Source: Deltaproteobacteria bacterium (lineage in GTDB: Bacteria > Myxococcota > Myxococcia > SLRQ01). Taken from it: a stretch of 64,000 nucleotides of DNA. Position 1 is the stretch's first letter, and each line of letters starts with the position of its first letter. Made by a program: the position numbers and the translations under genes. The notes under the pieces are model-generated. The model was given only the letters and a program-made list of their open reading frames with translations, made no database searches and was not told where the DNA came from. The DNA lies in contig JARGFU010000009.1 of the NCBI GenBank assembly GCA_029210625.1, positions 1 through 64,000 on the forward strand, written 5' to 3'. Below, in pieces: positions 9,823-22,269 of this stretch.

Positions 9823-10863
9823 TCAGGACTCGGCCCGGACCAGATCGCCGAGCTTCCGTCCGCCGGCGAAGGCGATCAGGGCGTCGCGGGTGGAGTAGCG
9901 GGGCCGGAAGCCCATCTCCTCCCGGGCGCGCCGGCCGTCGGCGACACAGACGTACTTCAAGAGGTTCACGAAGGTCGGCGGCGTGCTGACCAGCTGGGCC
10001 AGCCAGAGGGTCCTCACCCAGCCCCGGGCCAGGGGACCGGGCAGGGGCATGCCCACCCGGCCGCAGGCCTTGAGGGCCGCCGAGAGGGGAAGCACTCCGT
10101 CCCCCGAGAGGTTGAAGGCGCCGTCGTGATCCCGGTGGACCGCCAGCGCGAGGGCGTCGGTCACGTCGGTCTCGTGCACCAGCTGGATCAGCGGATCGAA
10201 GCCGAGGACCGTCAGGGGGGTGGGGAAGGTGAGGTAGCGGGTGATCCAGTTGCGCACGGTGGGGCCGACCACCGGCGCGAAGCGGAGGGAGGTGCAGACG
10301 GTGTCCGGGTGCTCCTGCTTGAAGCGCTGGAGCTGCCGCTCGTTCTCGATCCGATCGCCCACGTAGCGCGATCCCTGCAGGCCTCGCAGGGGCGCGTCCT
10401 CGGAGAGGTAGTTCGGGTTCTTGGAGTGGGGGCCGTAGACCAGGGTCGAGGAGAGCAGGACGAACTTGCGGACCCGGTGCTCGGCGCAGGCGTTGAGCAC
10501 GTGCACCGTCCCGATCGCCTCGACCTCGTGGGCCCAGGCCGAGTGGTGGCTCGGGGAGGAGAGGAGGGCGAGGTGCACCACGGTGTCGATGGCGTGGTTC
10601 TGCAGGTGGATCAGCAGCTCGGAGCCCGCGCTCGGGCGGGTGAGGTCGACGGCGCGGTAGAGGATCTTCTCGTCGTGGATGTGCGGTGCGCGGTGATCGA
10701 TCGCGAGGATCAGCTCACAGCGCTCGCTGCCCACCAGGCGCTCGAGGAGGGCGCGGCCGAAGAAGCCAGCGGCGCCGATCACCGCCACCCGGCTGCGCTC
10801 GGGGCGCACCAGCTCGCTCGCCGAAGAACCGGCGGTGCTGCCATTTCCGGTCTCTGGGCTCAT
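9823..10863 (-). CDS. NAD-dependent epimerase/dehydratase (extended SDR)
   Basis: The 346-residue protein begins its Rossmann fold at VAVIGAAGFFGRALLERL (GxxGxxG) near residue 30 and has an SSTLVYGP active-site strand near residue 140. The usual YxxxK catalytic pair appears as YVGDR (Tyr followed by Arg), so classical SDR chemistry may be altered. A substrate such as a nucleotide sugar or a lipid-linked ketone is plausible but not shown. The start at 10863 was chosen over 10923 because it has GGGAGGA upstream and fits the fold. Pairing with the downstream acyltransferase suggests a lipid modification unit. Confidence 0.78.
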   Translation of the reverse strand: MSPETGNGSTAGSSASELVRPERSRVAVIGAAGFFGRALLERLVGSERCELILAIDHRAPHIHDEKILYRAVDLTRPSAGSELLIHLQNHAIDTVVHLALLSSPSHHSAWAHEVEAIGTVHVLNACAEHRVRKFVLLSSTLVYGPHSKNPNYLSEDAPLRGLQGSRYVGDRIENERQLQRFKQEHPDTVCTSLRFAPVVGPTVRNWITRYLTFPTPLTVLGFDPLIQLVHETDVTDALALAVHRDHDGAFNLSGDGVLPLSAALKACGRVGMPLPGPLARGWVRTLWLAQLVSTPPTFVNLLKYVCVADGRRAREEMGFRPRYSTRDALIAFAGGRKLGDLVRAES

Positions 10864-10929
10864 CGCGAAGGAGTCCTCCCTCTCCCAGCCCGGGGAAATA
10901 GAACAAGGGCTGCCGCCGGTCAAACCCGC

Positions 10930-10959
10930 TTGCCGCTCCGCGCACCGGGAGCGTACCTT
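10930..10959 (+). promoter_or_regulatory. Possible mutL promoter
   Basis: TTGCCG (10930-10935), an 18-base spacer and TACCTT (10954-10959). The -10-like box ends 8 bases before the GTG start, which would give a leaderless or near-leaderless transcript. No Shine-Dalgarno sequence precedes the start. Confidence 0.4.
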
Positions 10960-10967
10960 GCAACGCC

Positions 10968-12815
<1,848 letters not shown>

Positions 12816-12825
12816 GGCCGCCCCC

Positions 12826-13800
12826 GTGTCCGCCGCGCGAGAGCCCCGGTCCCCGATCGTCGTCCTGGCCGGACCGACGGCGAGCGGCAAGTCCTCGCTG
12901 GCCCTCCTCCTGGCGGAGCGCCTCGGCGCGGAGCTGCTCTCGGTCGACTCCCAGCAGGTCTACCGGGGCATGGACATCGGCACCGCCAAGCCCAGCGCCG
13001 AGGAGCAGGCGAGGGTGCCCCACCACGGCATCGATCTGGTCGAGCCCGACACCCAGCTCACCGCCGCCGACTTCGTGGCCCTGGCCGACGAGGCCATCGA
13101 GGGGATCGCCGCCCGCGGCGGCCGGACGCTGGTCGTGGGGGGGACCGGCCTGTGGGTGCGGGCGCTCCTGCGGGGCCTGGCGCCGGCGCCGCCGCGGGAC
13201 GAGGCCCTGCGCGCCGAGCTGGAGGCGACCCTCGAGCGCGAGGGCTCGCCGGCCCTCCACCGCCGCCTCTTGTCCCAGGATCCCGAGACCGCGGCGCGCC
13301 TCCACCCCAACGATCACGTCCGGATCATCCGGGCCCTGGAGGTGGCGGCCTCGAGCGGCGAGCCGATCTCCCGCCACCAGGCCCGGCACGGCTTCCGGGA
13401 CTTCCGCTACCGCCACCGCTACCTGGCGTTGCGCCTGCCCCGGGAGCTGCACCGGGCGCGGATCCGCCGGCGGGTGGAGGAGATGCTGGCGGCGGGCTGG
13501 AAGGCGGAGGTGGAGCGCCTGCTGGCGGCGGGCCACGGGGCGCGGCTCCGCAGGGTGCTCGGCTACGCCCAGCTCGTCGATCACCTCGAGGGGAGGCTGG
13601 CCGGGGGCGAGCTGGTCGACCGGACCACCTCCCGGACCTGGGCCTACGCCAAGCGCCAGCTGACCTGGCTCCAGGGCGAGCCGGGGGTGGAGTGGCTCGC
13701 GCCCGAGCCCCCCGACGCCGCGGGGCTCGAGGCCCTCGCCGGGAGGCTGGCGCCCGAGCTCGAGGCCTGGTTCGTTGGGTCGGCCCCCGAGCGATGCTAG
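12826..13800 (+). CDS. miaA: tRNA dimethylallyltransferase
   Basis: MiaA transfers an isoprenyl group to N6 of A37 in tRNAs reading UNN codons. The 324-residue protein shows the P-loop AGPTASGKSS (Lys22) and DSQQVYRGMDIGTAKPS, which contains the catalytic aspartate. The family segments HHGIDLVEP and VVGGTGLW are followed by the insertion domain and a C-terminal WLQGEPGVEWL. The GTG start lies 10 bases after the mutL stop. Its TAG stop forms part of a -10-like box for the next gene. Confidence 0.95.
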   Translation: MSAAREPRSPIVVLAGPTASGKSSLALLLAERLGAELLSVDSQQVYRGMDIGTAKPSAEEQARVPHHGIDLVEPDTQLTAADFVALADEAIEGIAARGGRTLVVGGTGLWVRALLRGLAPAPPRDEALRAELEATLEREGSPALHRRLLSQDPETAARLHPNDHVRIIRALEVAASSGEPISRHQARHGFRDFRYRHRYLALRLPRELHRARIRRRVEEMLAAGWKAEVERLLAAGHGARLRRVLGYAQLVDHLEGRLAGGELVDRTTSRTWAYAKRQLTWLQGEPGVEWLAPEPPDAAGLEALAGRLAPELEAWFVGSAPERC

Positions 13801-13803
13801 AGT
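13775..13803 (+). promoter_or_regulatory. Possible promoter of the Hsp70-like gene
   Basis: TTGGGT (13775-13780), a 17-base spacer and an extended -10 TGC-TAGAGT (hexamer 13798-13803). The GTG start follows after only 6 bases, implying a leaderless transcript. The box overlaps the miaA stop codon. Confidence 0.45.
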
Positions 13804-13809
13804 CGCCGC

Positions 13810-14949
13810 GTGACGACGCGCGTTGCCCTCGACCTCGGAACCACCAACACCTCCGCCGCCGTCGTCTGGAAGGAGCGGAGCCGGCTGGTGCCGGTCCGCA
13901 ACCGGGCGACCTCGATCCCCACCGCGGTGGCCGTGGATCCGCAGGGCCGCTGGCTGGTGGGGCGAGAGGCCCGGGCCCAGCTCATCTCCCGGCCGGCCGA
14001 CACGGTCGTGGGCCTGAAGACCTTCCTGGGGCGGGACCACACCTCCACCGCCTTCCGGCAGGCGCAGCAGGCCGTGCCCTACGAGATCCTGGACGCCGGG
14101 GGGAAGGTGAGCGCCCGGGTGGGCGGCAGCGTGGTGGGCCTGGTCGAGATCGCCGCGATGGTGCTCCACGAGACGAAGGACCAGGTGCAGAACACCCTCG
14201 GGCAGAAGCTCGACGCCGCGATCATGCCGGTGCCCGACTACTTCACCCAGAGCCAGCGCGACGCCTTCGCCCTCTCGGCCCGGACGGCGGGCTTCAAGGA
14301 CACCCGGGTGGTCGACGAGTCCGCCGCGGTCACGGCGCTGGTCGAGTGCGCCGGCCGGGGCCGGGACACCCGCCTGGTCTTCCTCTACGGGCTGGGCGGG
14401 GGCGCCTTCACGGCCACGGTGCTCGAGCGCACCAGCGGGGGGCACTACGAGATCGTCGCCTCCACCGGTGAGGATCTGGGCGGCCAGCTCTTCGACCGGG
14501 AGATCGCCCGCCACCTCTATCACCGCTTCCTCCAGTCCCGGGGGATCCCCGCCCTCGAGGATCCGGTGGGCCTGCAGCGGATCCTCGACGCCGCCGAGGG
14601 CGCCAAGTTGGCCCTCGACGCGGCCGAGCAGACCGCGGTCTCGGTGCCCTACCTCCTGGCGGACGCCAACGGGCAGCCGATCGATCTGGTCGACCAGCTC
14701 GGCCGGCCGGAGCTGATCGATCTGAGCGGCGATCTGGTGCGGCGCACCCTGAAGATCAGCGAGTCGGCGCTGCGCGCCGCCGGCGTGGTCCGCAGCCAGA
14801 TCGACGCCGTCTACCTCTACGGGCGGCCCTGCGGGGCGCAGGAGGTCGCGGCCGCCACCTTCCGCTTCTTCGAGCAGACGCCCATCCGGCTGCCGGTCGG
14901 CGCGCCGGCGCTCGGGGCCGCGATCCTCGCCAAGCGCGAGGCGTTCTAG
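13810..14949 (+). CDS. Truncated Hsp70-like protein (nucleotide-binding domain only)
   Basis: The 379 residues cover only an actin-like Hsp70 nucleotide-binding domain. The substrate-binding domain and lid of DnaK (about 640 residues) are absent. The first phosphate loop is good (DLGTTNTSAAVV at residue 8), as is VVDESAAVTALVE. The second loop, normally DLGGGTFD, reads LYGLGGGAFTA near residue 193 and so lacks the leading aspartate. The adenosine-side motif, normally VGGSTRxP, is replaced by YLYGRPCGAQ. ATP turnover may thus be weak or lost. Its role is unknown; related minimal Hsp70s have been proposed as regulatory or scaffolding ATPases. It is separate from the mutL-miaA pair by its own promoter-like site. 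Confidence 0.82.
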   Translation: MTTRVALDLGTTNTSAAVVWKERSRLVPVRNRATSIPTAVAVDPQGRWLVGREARAQLISRPADTVVGLKTFLGRDHTSTAFRQAQQAVPYEILDAGGKVSARVGGSVVGLVEIAAMVLHETKDQVQNTLGQKLDAAIMPVPDYFTQSQRDAFALSARTAGFKDTRVVDESAAVTALVECAGRGRDTRLVFLYGLGGGAFTATVLERTSGGHYEIVASTGEDLGGQLFDREIARHLYHRFLQSRGIPALEDPVGLQRILDAAEGAKLALDAAEQTAVSVPYLLADANGQPIDLVDQLGRPELIDLSGDLVRRTLKISESALRAAGVVRSQIDAVYLYGRPCGAQEVAAATFRFFEQTPIRLPVGAPALGAAILAKREAF

Positions 14950-15009
14950 CCGCACTGCGTCGTAGACCCGGGTGGCCACGGGCCGGCTTCCGGTGTAATC
15001 ACCGCTGCG

Positions 15010-15975
15010 ATGGCCGGCGCCCGCACCATGCCCCTGGAGTTCGAGAAGCCCCTCGTGGAGCTCGAGCAGAAGATCGAGGAGCTCCGTCAGCTCTCCGAGA
15101 GCGGAACGATGGACTTCGAGTCCGAGATCCGGAAGCTCGAGAAGAAGGCGGCGAAGCTGCAGAAGGAGATCTACGCCGATCTCGACCGCTGGCAGATCGT
15201 CCAGCTCTCCCGGCACTCGGCGCGGCCCTTCACCCTCGACTACGTCGGGCACCTCTGCACCGACTTCGTCGAGATCCACGGCGACCGCCGCTTCGCCGAT
15301 GATCCCTCGATGATCACCGGCTTCGCCTTCTTCCGGAACGAGCCGGTCTGCGTGATCGGTCACCAGAAGGGGCGCACCACCAAGGAGAACATGGTGCGCA
15401 ACTTCGGGATGTCCCGGCCCGAGGGCTACCGCAAGGCGGCCCGGGTGATGCAGCTGGCCGAGCGCTTCGGCCGGCCGATCCTCACCTTCGTCGACACCCC
15501 CGGGGCCTACCCCGGGATCGGCGCCGAGGAGCGGGGACAGGCCGAGGCGGTGGCCGAGAACCTCGAGCTGATGGCGGGCCTGAAGGTGCCCATCGTCAGC
15601 GTGGTGATCGGGGAGGGCGGCTCGGGGGGCGCCCTGGCGATCGCCGTGGCCGACCGCCTCCTGATGCTCGAGTACAGCACCTTCAGCGTGATCACCCCCG
15701 AGGCCTGCTCGTCGATCCTCTACCGGGATCCGGGGCAGGCGAAGAAGGCCGCCGAGTCGCTGAAGCTGACCGCGCGCGACCTCGACGGCTTCGGCATCTG
15801 CGACGAGGTGCTGCCCGAGCCCTCGGGCGGCGCCCACCGCGACCCCCTCGCCATCGCGAAGACCGTCGGCGACGCGCTGAAGAAGCACCTGACCTCCCTC
15901 CAGGAGCTGCCCCTCGAGCAGCTCCTCGAGACGCGCTTCGAGAAGTACCGGAGCATGGGCGAGTTCATCAGCTGA
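15010..15975 (+). CDS. accA: Acetyl-CoA carboxylase carboxyltransferase subunit alpha
   Basis: AccA with AccD transfers the carboxyl group from biotin carboxyl carrier protein to acetyl-CoA, making malonyl-CoA for fatty acid synthesis. The 321-residue protein has the family's N-terminal helix (FEKPLVELEQKIEEL). It also has the crotonase-like carboxyltransferase core with GHQKGRTTKENMVRNFGM, PGAYPGIGAEERGQ, GEGGSGGALAI and TPEACSSILYRD. The ATG at 15010 is used; an internal ATG at 15028 matches the usual family start and is possible. A TGTAAT hexamer at 14994-14999 lies 10 bases before the start and may be its -10 box. Directly followed by hisC. Confidence 0.96.
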   Translation: MAGARTMPLEFEKPLVELEQKIEELRQLSESGTMDFESEIRKLEKKAAKLQKEIYADLDRWQIVQLSRHSARPFTLDYVGHLCTDFVEIHGDRRFADDPSMITGFAFFRNEPVCVIGHQKGRTTKENMVRNFGMSRPEGYRKAARVMQLAERFGRPILTFVDTPGAYPGIGAEERGQAEAVAENLELMAGLKVPIVSVVIGEGGSGGALAIAVADRLLMLEYSTFSVITPEACSSILYRDPGQAKKAAESLKLTARDLDGFGICDEVLPEPSGGAHRDPLAIAKTVGDALKKHLTSLQELPLEQLLETRFEKYRSMGEFIS

Positions 15976-15990
15976 CCGAAGGAGGTCGCC

Positions 15991-17094
15991 ATGGCCCTCG
16001 TCTCCGAGAACATCGAGACCCTCTTCCCCTACGTCCCCGGTAAGCCCATCGAGGAGACCGAGCGGGAGCTGGGCATCTCGGGCGTCGCGAAGCTGGCCTC
16101 GAACGAGAACGCCCTGGGGCCCTCGCCGAAGGCGGTCGCCGCCGTCCAGGAGGGCGTGCGCAGCGCTCACCTCTACCCCGACGGGAGCTGCTACTACCTC
16201 AAGAACCGCCTGGCCGAGCACCTGGACGTCTCCCCCGAGGAGCTGGTCGTGGGCAACGGCTCGAACGAGGTGATCGTCCTCCTGGTCCGCACCTTCCTCC
16301 AGCGCGCGGGCAGCGGCGCGGTGGACCACGAGGCGATCATCTCGGACGGCAGCTTCATCGTCTATCGCCTCGCCCTCCAGGCCCACGGCGTGAAGACCGT
16401 GCGGGTGCCCCTCGGCGCGGACCGGCGCTTCGACCTCGACGCGATGGCCGCCGCCATCACGCCGGCCACCCGGATGATCTTCATCGCCAACCCGAACAAC
16501 CCGACCGGCACCTACGTCGGGCGGGCGGCGATGGAGGCCTTCCTGAAGAAGGTGCCCGAGGAGGTCATCGTCGTCCTCGACGAGGCCTACACCGAGTACG
16601 TCGAGAAGGAGGACTACCCCGACGGCCTGCAGCTGCGAAAGCTGCACCCCCGGGTGGTGGTGCTGCGCACCTTCTCCAAGATCCACGGCCTCGCCGCCCT
16701 GCGGGTCGGCTACGGGGTGATGTCCGCCGAGCTGGCGTCCTACCTCAACCGGGTGCGCGACCCCTTCAACGTCGGCGCCCTCGGCCAGCTCGCCGCCCGG
16801 GCGGCCCTCGACGATCCCGAGCACGCCAGCAAGAGCCGGGCGCTGAACAGCGCCGAGCTCGCGCGCCTCGAGGCGGCCCTGCCCGGCCTGGGCGTGACCG
16901 TCACCCCCAGCGTCTGCAACTTCGTCCTCTGCGACTTCGGCCGGGAGGGGAAGGGGGTCTACGAGGCGCTCCTCCACGAGGGGATCATCGTCCGGCCGAT
17001 GGCGGGCTACGGCTTCACCGAGAGCGCGAGGATCACCGTCGGGCTCCCCGGAGAGAACGAGCGCCTGCTGGCCGCCCTGAAGAAGGTCCTGTGA
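15991..17094 (+). CDS. hisC: Histidinol-phosphate aminotransferase family enzyme
   Basis: A fold-type I PLP aminotransferase of 367 residues. The start SNENALGPSPKAV, NPNNPTGTYV near residue 170, the Schiff-base lysine at residue 230 in FSKIHGLAALRVGYG, and VGLPGENERLL at the end match HisC. Some HisC-like enzymes in this chromosomal setting (hisC-aroA-cmk-rpsA) transaminate aromatic amino acid precursors, so phenylalanine/tyrosine synthesis is a second possibility. GAAGGAGG precedes the ATG. The stop overlaps the aroA GTG. Confidence 0.9.
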   Translation: MALVSENIETLFPYVPGKPIEETERELGISGVAKLASNENALGPSPKAVAAVQEGVRSAHLYPDGSCYYLKNRLAEHLDVSPEELVVGNGSNEVIVLLVRTFLQRAGSGAVDHEAIISDGSFIVYRLALQAHGVKTVRVPLGADRRFDLDAMAAAITPATRMIFIANPNNPTGTYVGRAAMEAFLKKVPEEVIVVLDEAYTEYVEKEDYPDGLQLRKLHPRVVVLRTFSKIHGLAALRVGYGVMSAELASYLNRVRDPFNVGALGQLAARAALDDPEHASKSRALNSAELARLEAALPGLGVTVTPSVCNFVLCDFGREGKGVYEALLHEGIIVRPMAGYGFTESARITVGLPGENERLLAALKKVL

Positions 17095-18437
17095 GCAGCA
17101 GCCCCGCGCAGCGCCTGAAGGTCGAGCCCGCGCAGGCCCCCCTGCACGGCGAGCTGCGCCTGCCCGGGGACAAGTCCATCGCCCACCGCGCGCTGATCCT
17201 GGCGGCGCTGGCCACCGGCGAGAGCACGGTCGCCGGGCTGCCCGACGGCGAGGACGTGGCCTCGACCCGGCGGGTCCTCCAGGGGATGGGCGTCGAGATC
17301 CTCGAGGACGGGCCGGGGGTGCTGCGGATCGAGGGCGTCGAGATCGGCGGCCTGCGTCCCGGACCCGCGCCCCTCGACTGCGGCAACTCCGGGACGAGCG
17401 TCCGGCTGCTCGCCGGCGCCGTGGCCCAGGGGGAGGGGACCTTCGTCTTCACCGGGGACGTCTCGCTCTCCCGGCGCCCGATGGAGCGCATCGCCGCGCC
17501 GCTGCGGGCGATGGGGGTGCAGGTCGAGCCCGGCCCGGGCGGCGGGCTCCCCCTTCAGGTGAGCGGCCCGGTCCGGCAGGCCCTGGACCACACCTGCCCG
17601 GTGGCCTCGGCCCAGGTGAAGTCGGCGGTGCTCCTGGCCGGCCTCGCCGCGCCCGGACGGACGATCTTCCGGGCCCCGGCGGCCTCCCGGAACCACACCG
17701 AGCGGATGCTCCGCTCCATGGGCTGGCCGGTGGAGGAGAGCGAGGAGGGCCGCGTGGTCTCCCTCGTGGGGCAGGCCGGGATCCTGCGGCCCCTGGACCT
17801 GAAGGTCCCGGGGGATCCCTCCTCGGCGGCCTTCCACCTGGTCGCGGCCTCCCTGCTCCCCGGCAGCGAGCTCAACCTGGAGGGCGTCCTCGCCAACCGA
17901 GGGCGCCTGAGCTTCCTGGACTGGCTGGTGCGGATGGGGGCGCCGGTCGAGGCGCGCAACGAGTCGGACGCCGCCGGCGAGCCGGTGGCCACCCTGCGGG
18001 CGAGCTTCGCGGGCGGCCTCTCGGCCGTCGAGATCCACGCCGGGGCCCTGCCCTCGGTGATCGACGAGGTCCCGATCCTGGCGGTGGCCGCCGCCCACGC
18101 GGAAGGGACGACCGTCTTCCGGGGCGCGGGGGAGCTGCGGCACAAGGAGTCGGACCGCCTGCAGGCGGTGATCGACCTGCTCGGCACCGCGGGGATCGCG
18201 GCCCACGCCGAGGGCGACGATCTCTTCGTCGAGGGTGAACCCGGCCTGCGGGAGCGGGCCCCGACCGGGACCTACGAGGCCCGCGGTGACCACCGCCTCG
18301 CCATGGCCGCCACCGTCCTCGCCCTCACCACCGGCGGCGGCGAGGTGAGCGGCGCCGAGTCGATCGCCGTCTCCTATCCCGCCTTTGTCAGCGACCTGTC
18401 ACGCCTGGGCGCGCAGCTCGAAGCTCACGGCTCGTAG
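17091..18437 (+). CDS. aroA: 5-enolpyruvylshikimate-3-phosphate synthase
   Basis: AroA joins phosphoenolpyruvate and shikimate-3-phosphate in the shikimate pathway. Typical motifs are LRLPGDKSIAHRALI near residue 20, DCGNSGTSVRLLAG, DVSLSRRPMERI, the central DPSSAAFHLVAA, RHKESDRL, and DHRLAMAA near the C-terminus. The 448-residue length is normal. The GTG start overlaps the hisC stop by four bases. The last residues and the TAG stop lie inside an AGCTCNN heptamer array, so this repeat forms the end of the reading frame. Confidence 0.96.
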   Translation: MSSSPAQRLKVEPAQAPLHGELRLPGDKSIAHRALILAALATGESTVAGLPDGEDVASTRRVLQGMGVEILEDGPGVLRIEGVEIGGLRPGPAPLDCGNSGTSVRLLAGAVAQGEGTFVFTGDVSLSRRPMERIAAPLRAMGVQVEPGPGGGLPLQVSGPVRQALDHTCPVASAQVKSAVLLAGLAAPGRTIFRAPAASRNHTERMLRSMGWPVEESEEGRVVSLVGQAGILRPLDLKVPGDPSSAAFHLVAASLLPGSELNLEGVLANRGRLSFLDWLVRMGAPVEARNESDAAGEPVATLRASFAGGLSAVEIHAGALPSVIDEVPILAVAAAHAEGTTVFRGAGELRHKESDRLQAVIDLLGTAGIAAHAEGDDLFVEGEPGLRERAPTGTYEARGDHRLAMAATVLALTTGGGEVSGAESIAVSYPAFVSDLSRLGAQLEAHGS

Positions 18438-18449
18438 CTCACAGCCCGC
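18415..18449 (+). repeat. AGCTCNN heptamer element, copy 2
   Basis: Five 7-base units: AGCTCGA, AGCTCAC, GGCTCGT, AGCTCAC, AGCCCGC. The aroA stop codon (18435-18437) is within the array, which fills most of the gap between aroA and the convergent gene ending at 18467. Confidence 0.72.
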
Positions 18450-18466
18450 GGCGGCGGACGCCGCCG

Positions 18467-19495
18467 CTACTCCAGCGCCGCGCAGTCCAGGGGCGAGAGC
18501 TTCTCGACGCCGCTGATCTCGAAGGGCGTGTAGGCCGTCTGCCCGCGCTCGCGGCTGGTGTAGTACCAGACCCGCTTCAGCTCGCACTTGCCCTCGGGGC
18601 TGCGGGTGCCCAGCAGGGCCGGGAGGCTCTGGCGCTCGGCCCCGCTCTTGGCCTCGATCCAGAGGGCCGGCTGCTCGGGGAAGGTGAAGCGCTTGATCGA
18701 GCTCATGGGATCGCGGCGGTAGTAGGCCGCCTTCAGCTCGTCCTTGAAGCGCGCGAGGGAGGCCTGATCCGCGTCGGGGAAGAGGCGGGGGAGGGCCTTG
18801 CGGCGGCTCAGATCCTCGTAGCGCTTCTGGTGGTAGGCCCCCAGGCGGGTGATGAGGGCCATCATCTCGCCGTTCTCGGGGTCGAGGGCGCGCACCTGCA
18901 GGAGGCTCACGTGGACCGCCGGCGGGACGGCCTCCTCGCGCGAGACGGCGAGGTCGAACTGCTCGTTGGCCTGCCGCAGCCAGGCCGCGGTGGCCCGGCT
19001 GCGCTCGGCCTCGAGGTTCTTCCGGGCGCTGGCCAGCTTCTTGATGGGCGGGCTCTGGTCGGCCTCGGAGAAGGCCTTCACGTAGGAGGCCGAGAGCTTC
19101 TCGGCCTCGTCGAGGCGGCGCAGCAGGTCGGCGTACTTCTCGAAGCGCTCCTTGCCGCCCTGGAAGAGGCCCAGGTTCCAGGTGCCGGTCGCCAGCTCGT
19201 CGGCGGTGGTCACCAGCTCGGCGTAGAAGTTCAGCTGGGGGTCCAGCCACTTGCGCAGCCGGGCGACCCGGTCCCGGGTGGCCCGGGTGTAGGCGTCGCT
19301 CTCGGAGAGGAAGCCCATCTGGACCCGCCGGCCCAGCTCCTGGTGGATCAGATCCAGGGACAGCTTCAGGTTCGCCAGATCACCGATCTTCTGGTGCTTC
19401 TCGACGGACTTCCAGTGGAGCTCGATCTCCTGGATCGAGTCCGCGCCTCTGGCGGGTCCGGCGCCGAAGAGGAGCGCCAGGACCGCCACCCTCAT
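18467..19495 (-). CDS. Secreted protein of unknown function
   Basis: The start at 19495 has GAGAGGGA 8 bases upstream and gives a clean signal peptide (MRVAVLALLFGAGPARG). A start at 19513 is possible but its ribosome site is too close. The 342-residue mature protein is mostly helical and charged, with coiled-coil-like stretches around residues 60-170. A more globular C-terminal part has a cysteine pair (KCELKRVWYY and SPLDCAALE) that could form a disulphide. No known family was recognised. It interrupts the usual aroA-cmk adjacency and faces away from cmk, so it is probably regulated separately. Likely periplasmic. Confidence 0.65.
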   Translation of the reverse strand: MRVAVLALLFGAGPARGADSIQEIELHWKSVEKHQKIGDLANLKLSLDLIHQELGRRVQMGFLSESDAYTRATRDRVARLRKWLDPQLNFYAELVTTADELATGTWNLGLFQGGKERFEKYADLLRRLDEAEKLSASYVKAFSEADQSPPIKKLASARKNLEAERSRATAAWLRQANEQFDLAVSREEAVPPAVHVSLLQVRALDPENGEMMALITRLGAYHQKRYEDLSRRKALPRLFPDADQASLARFKDELKAAYYRRDPMSSIKRFTFPEQPALWIEAKSGAERQSLPALLGTRSPEGKCELKRVWYYTSRERGQTAYTPFEISGVEKLSPLDCAALE

Positions 19496-19557
19496 GAGCA
19501 GAGTCCCTCTCATAGCCCCTCGAAGTTAGATCGTGAGCGGGGAGGGGCTCAAGTTCG

Positions 19558-19566
19558 TGCTAGATC
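19558..19566 (+). promoter_or_regulatory. Possible extended -10 box of cmk
   Basis: TGCTAGATC ends 8 bases before the cmk ATG. It repeats the TGCTANNNT pattern seen before other genes in this window. No good -35 box was found. Confidence 0.3.
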
Positions 19567-19574
19567 TACGACCC

Positions 19575-20249
19575 ATGGCCACCTTCATCCTCGCCATCGA
19601 CGGGCCCGCCGGCGCGGGCAAGAGCACCGTGGCCCGGCGCTGCGCCCAGGCCCTCGGCTACTGCCTCGTGGACACCGGCGCCATCTACCGGGCGGTGGCC
19701 CTGCGGGCCGATCGGGCCGGGGTGGCCTTCGAGGACGAGGCCGGGGTGGCCTCGGGCCTCTCGGACCTGGCCCTGCGCTTCGAGCTGCAGGGGGAGACGA
19801 ACCACGTCTTCCTGGAGGGCGAGGACGTCTCCCGGGACATCCGGACGCCCCGGATCTCCATGGGCGCCTCGACGGTCAGCGCCCACCCGGCGGTGAGGGC
19901 CGGCCTGCTCGAGCTCCAGCGCCGCCTGGCCCGGGAGACCGATCTGCCCGGCTCGGTCCTGGAGGGCCGGGACATCGGCACCGTGGTCTTCCCGGACGCC
20001 GACCTGAAGATCTTCCTCACCGCCAGCCCCGAGGCCCGGGCCGAGCGCCGCTACCTGGAGCTGAAGGCCCGGGGGGAGGCCACCACCTTCGAGGACGTCC
20101 TGGAGGAGCAGCGGCGGCGGGACGCCCAGGACAGCGGCCGGGAGGTCGCGCCCCTGAGGGAGGCCGAGGACGCGGTGCGGGTCGACACCACCGGTCTGGG
20201 CATCGACGAGGTCGTCGGCCGGATCGTCGAGCTGGCCCGGTCCGCTTGA
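19575..20249 (+). CDS. cmk: Cytidylate kinase
   Basis: Cmk phosphorylates CMP and dCMP. The 224-residue protein has the P-loop DGPAGAGKSTVA at residues 9-20 and LVDTGAIYRAVAL, the CMP-binding region. GRDIGTVVFPDADLKIFLTA and RAERRYLEL are also present, all as in the family. The start at 19575 was chosen because the product then opens exactly as other Cmk proteins do; a GTG at 19533 would add 14 unsupported residues. It precedes rpsA, the usual order in many proteobacteria. Confidence 0.95.
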   Translation: MATFILAIDGPAGAGKSTVARRCAQALGYCLVDTGAIYRAVALRADRAGVAFEDEAGVASGLSDLALRFELQGETNHVFLEGEDVSRDIRTPRISMGASTVSAHPAVRAGLLELQRRLARETDLPGSVLEGRDIGTVVFPDADLKIFLTASPEARAERRYLELKARGEATTFEDVLEEQRRRDAQDSGREVAPLREAEDAVRVDTTGLGIDEVVGRIVELARSA

Positions 20250-20293
20250 CCTTGGGGGGGCGTCCCCATAGGTTGCGCCCTCCAATACGAGCC

Positions 20294-20343
20294 CCGGGAC
20301 GTCCCGGTGCTTGGCCCCGGGTCGAGTCGATTCCCTGCTCGAC
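20294..20343 (+). other. Hairpins in the rpsA leader
   Basis: A 14-base perfect palindrome (CCGGGACGTCCCGG, 20294-20307) is followed by a stem with arms GTCGAG (20321-20326) and CTCGAC (20338-20343). Both lie between the cmk stop and rpsA and could act in attenuation or autogenous control by S1. No uridine run was seen, so a terminator is unlikely. Confidence 0.4.
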
Positions 20344-20393
20344 CGGGAAGAATCAACCAAGGGGACTGCAGTTGCATTCGTAGAGGAATACGT

Positions 20394-22208
<1,815 letters not shown>

Positions 22209-22269
22209 CGGCCCGCCCCACGGGTCCTTCAGCGCCGGCGCCGGGAGGCGCCGGCGTCACGAAGAGAGG

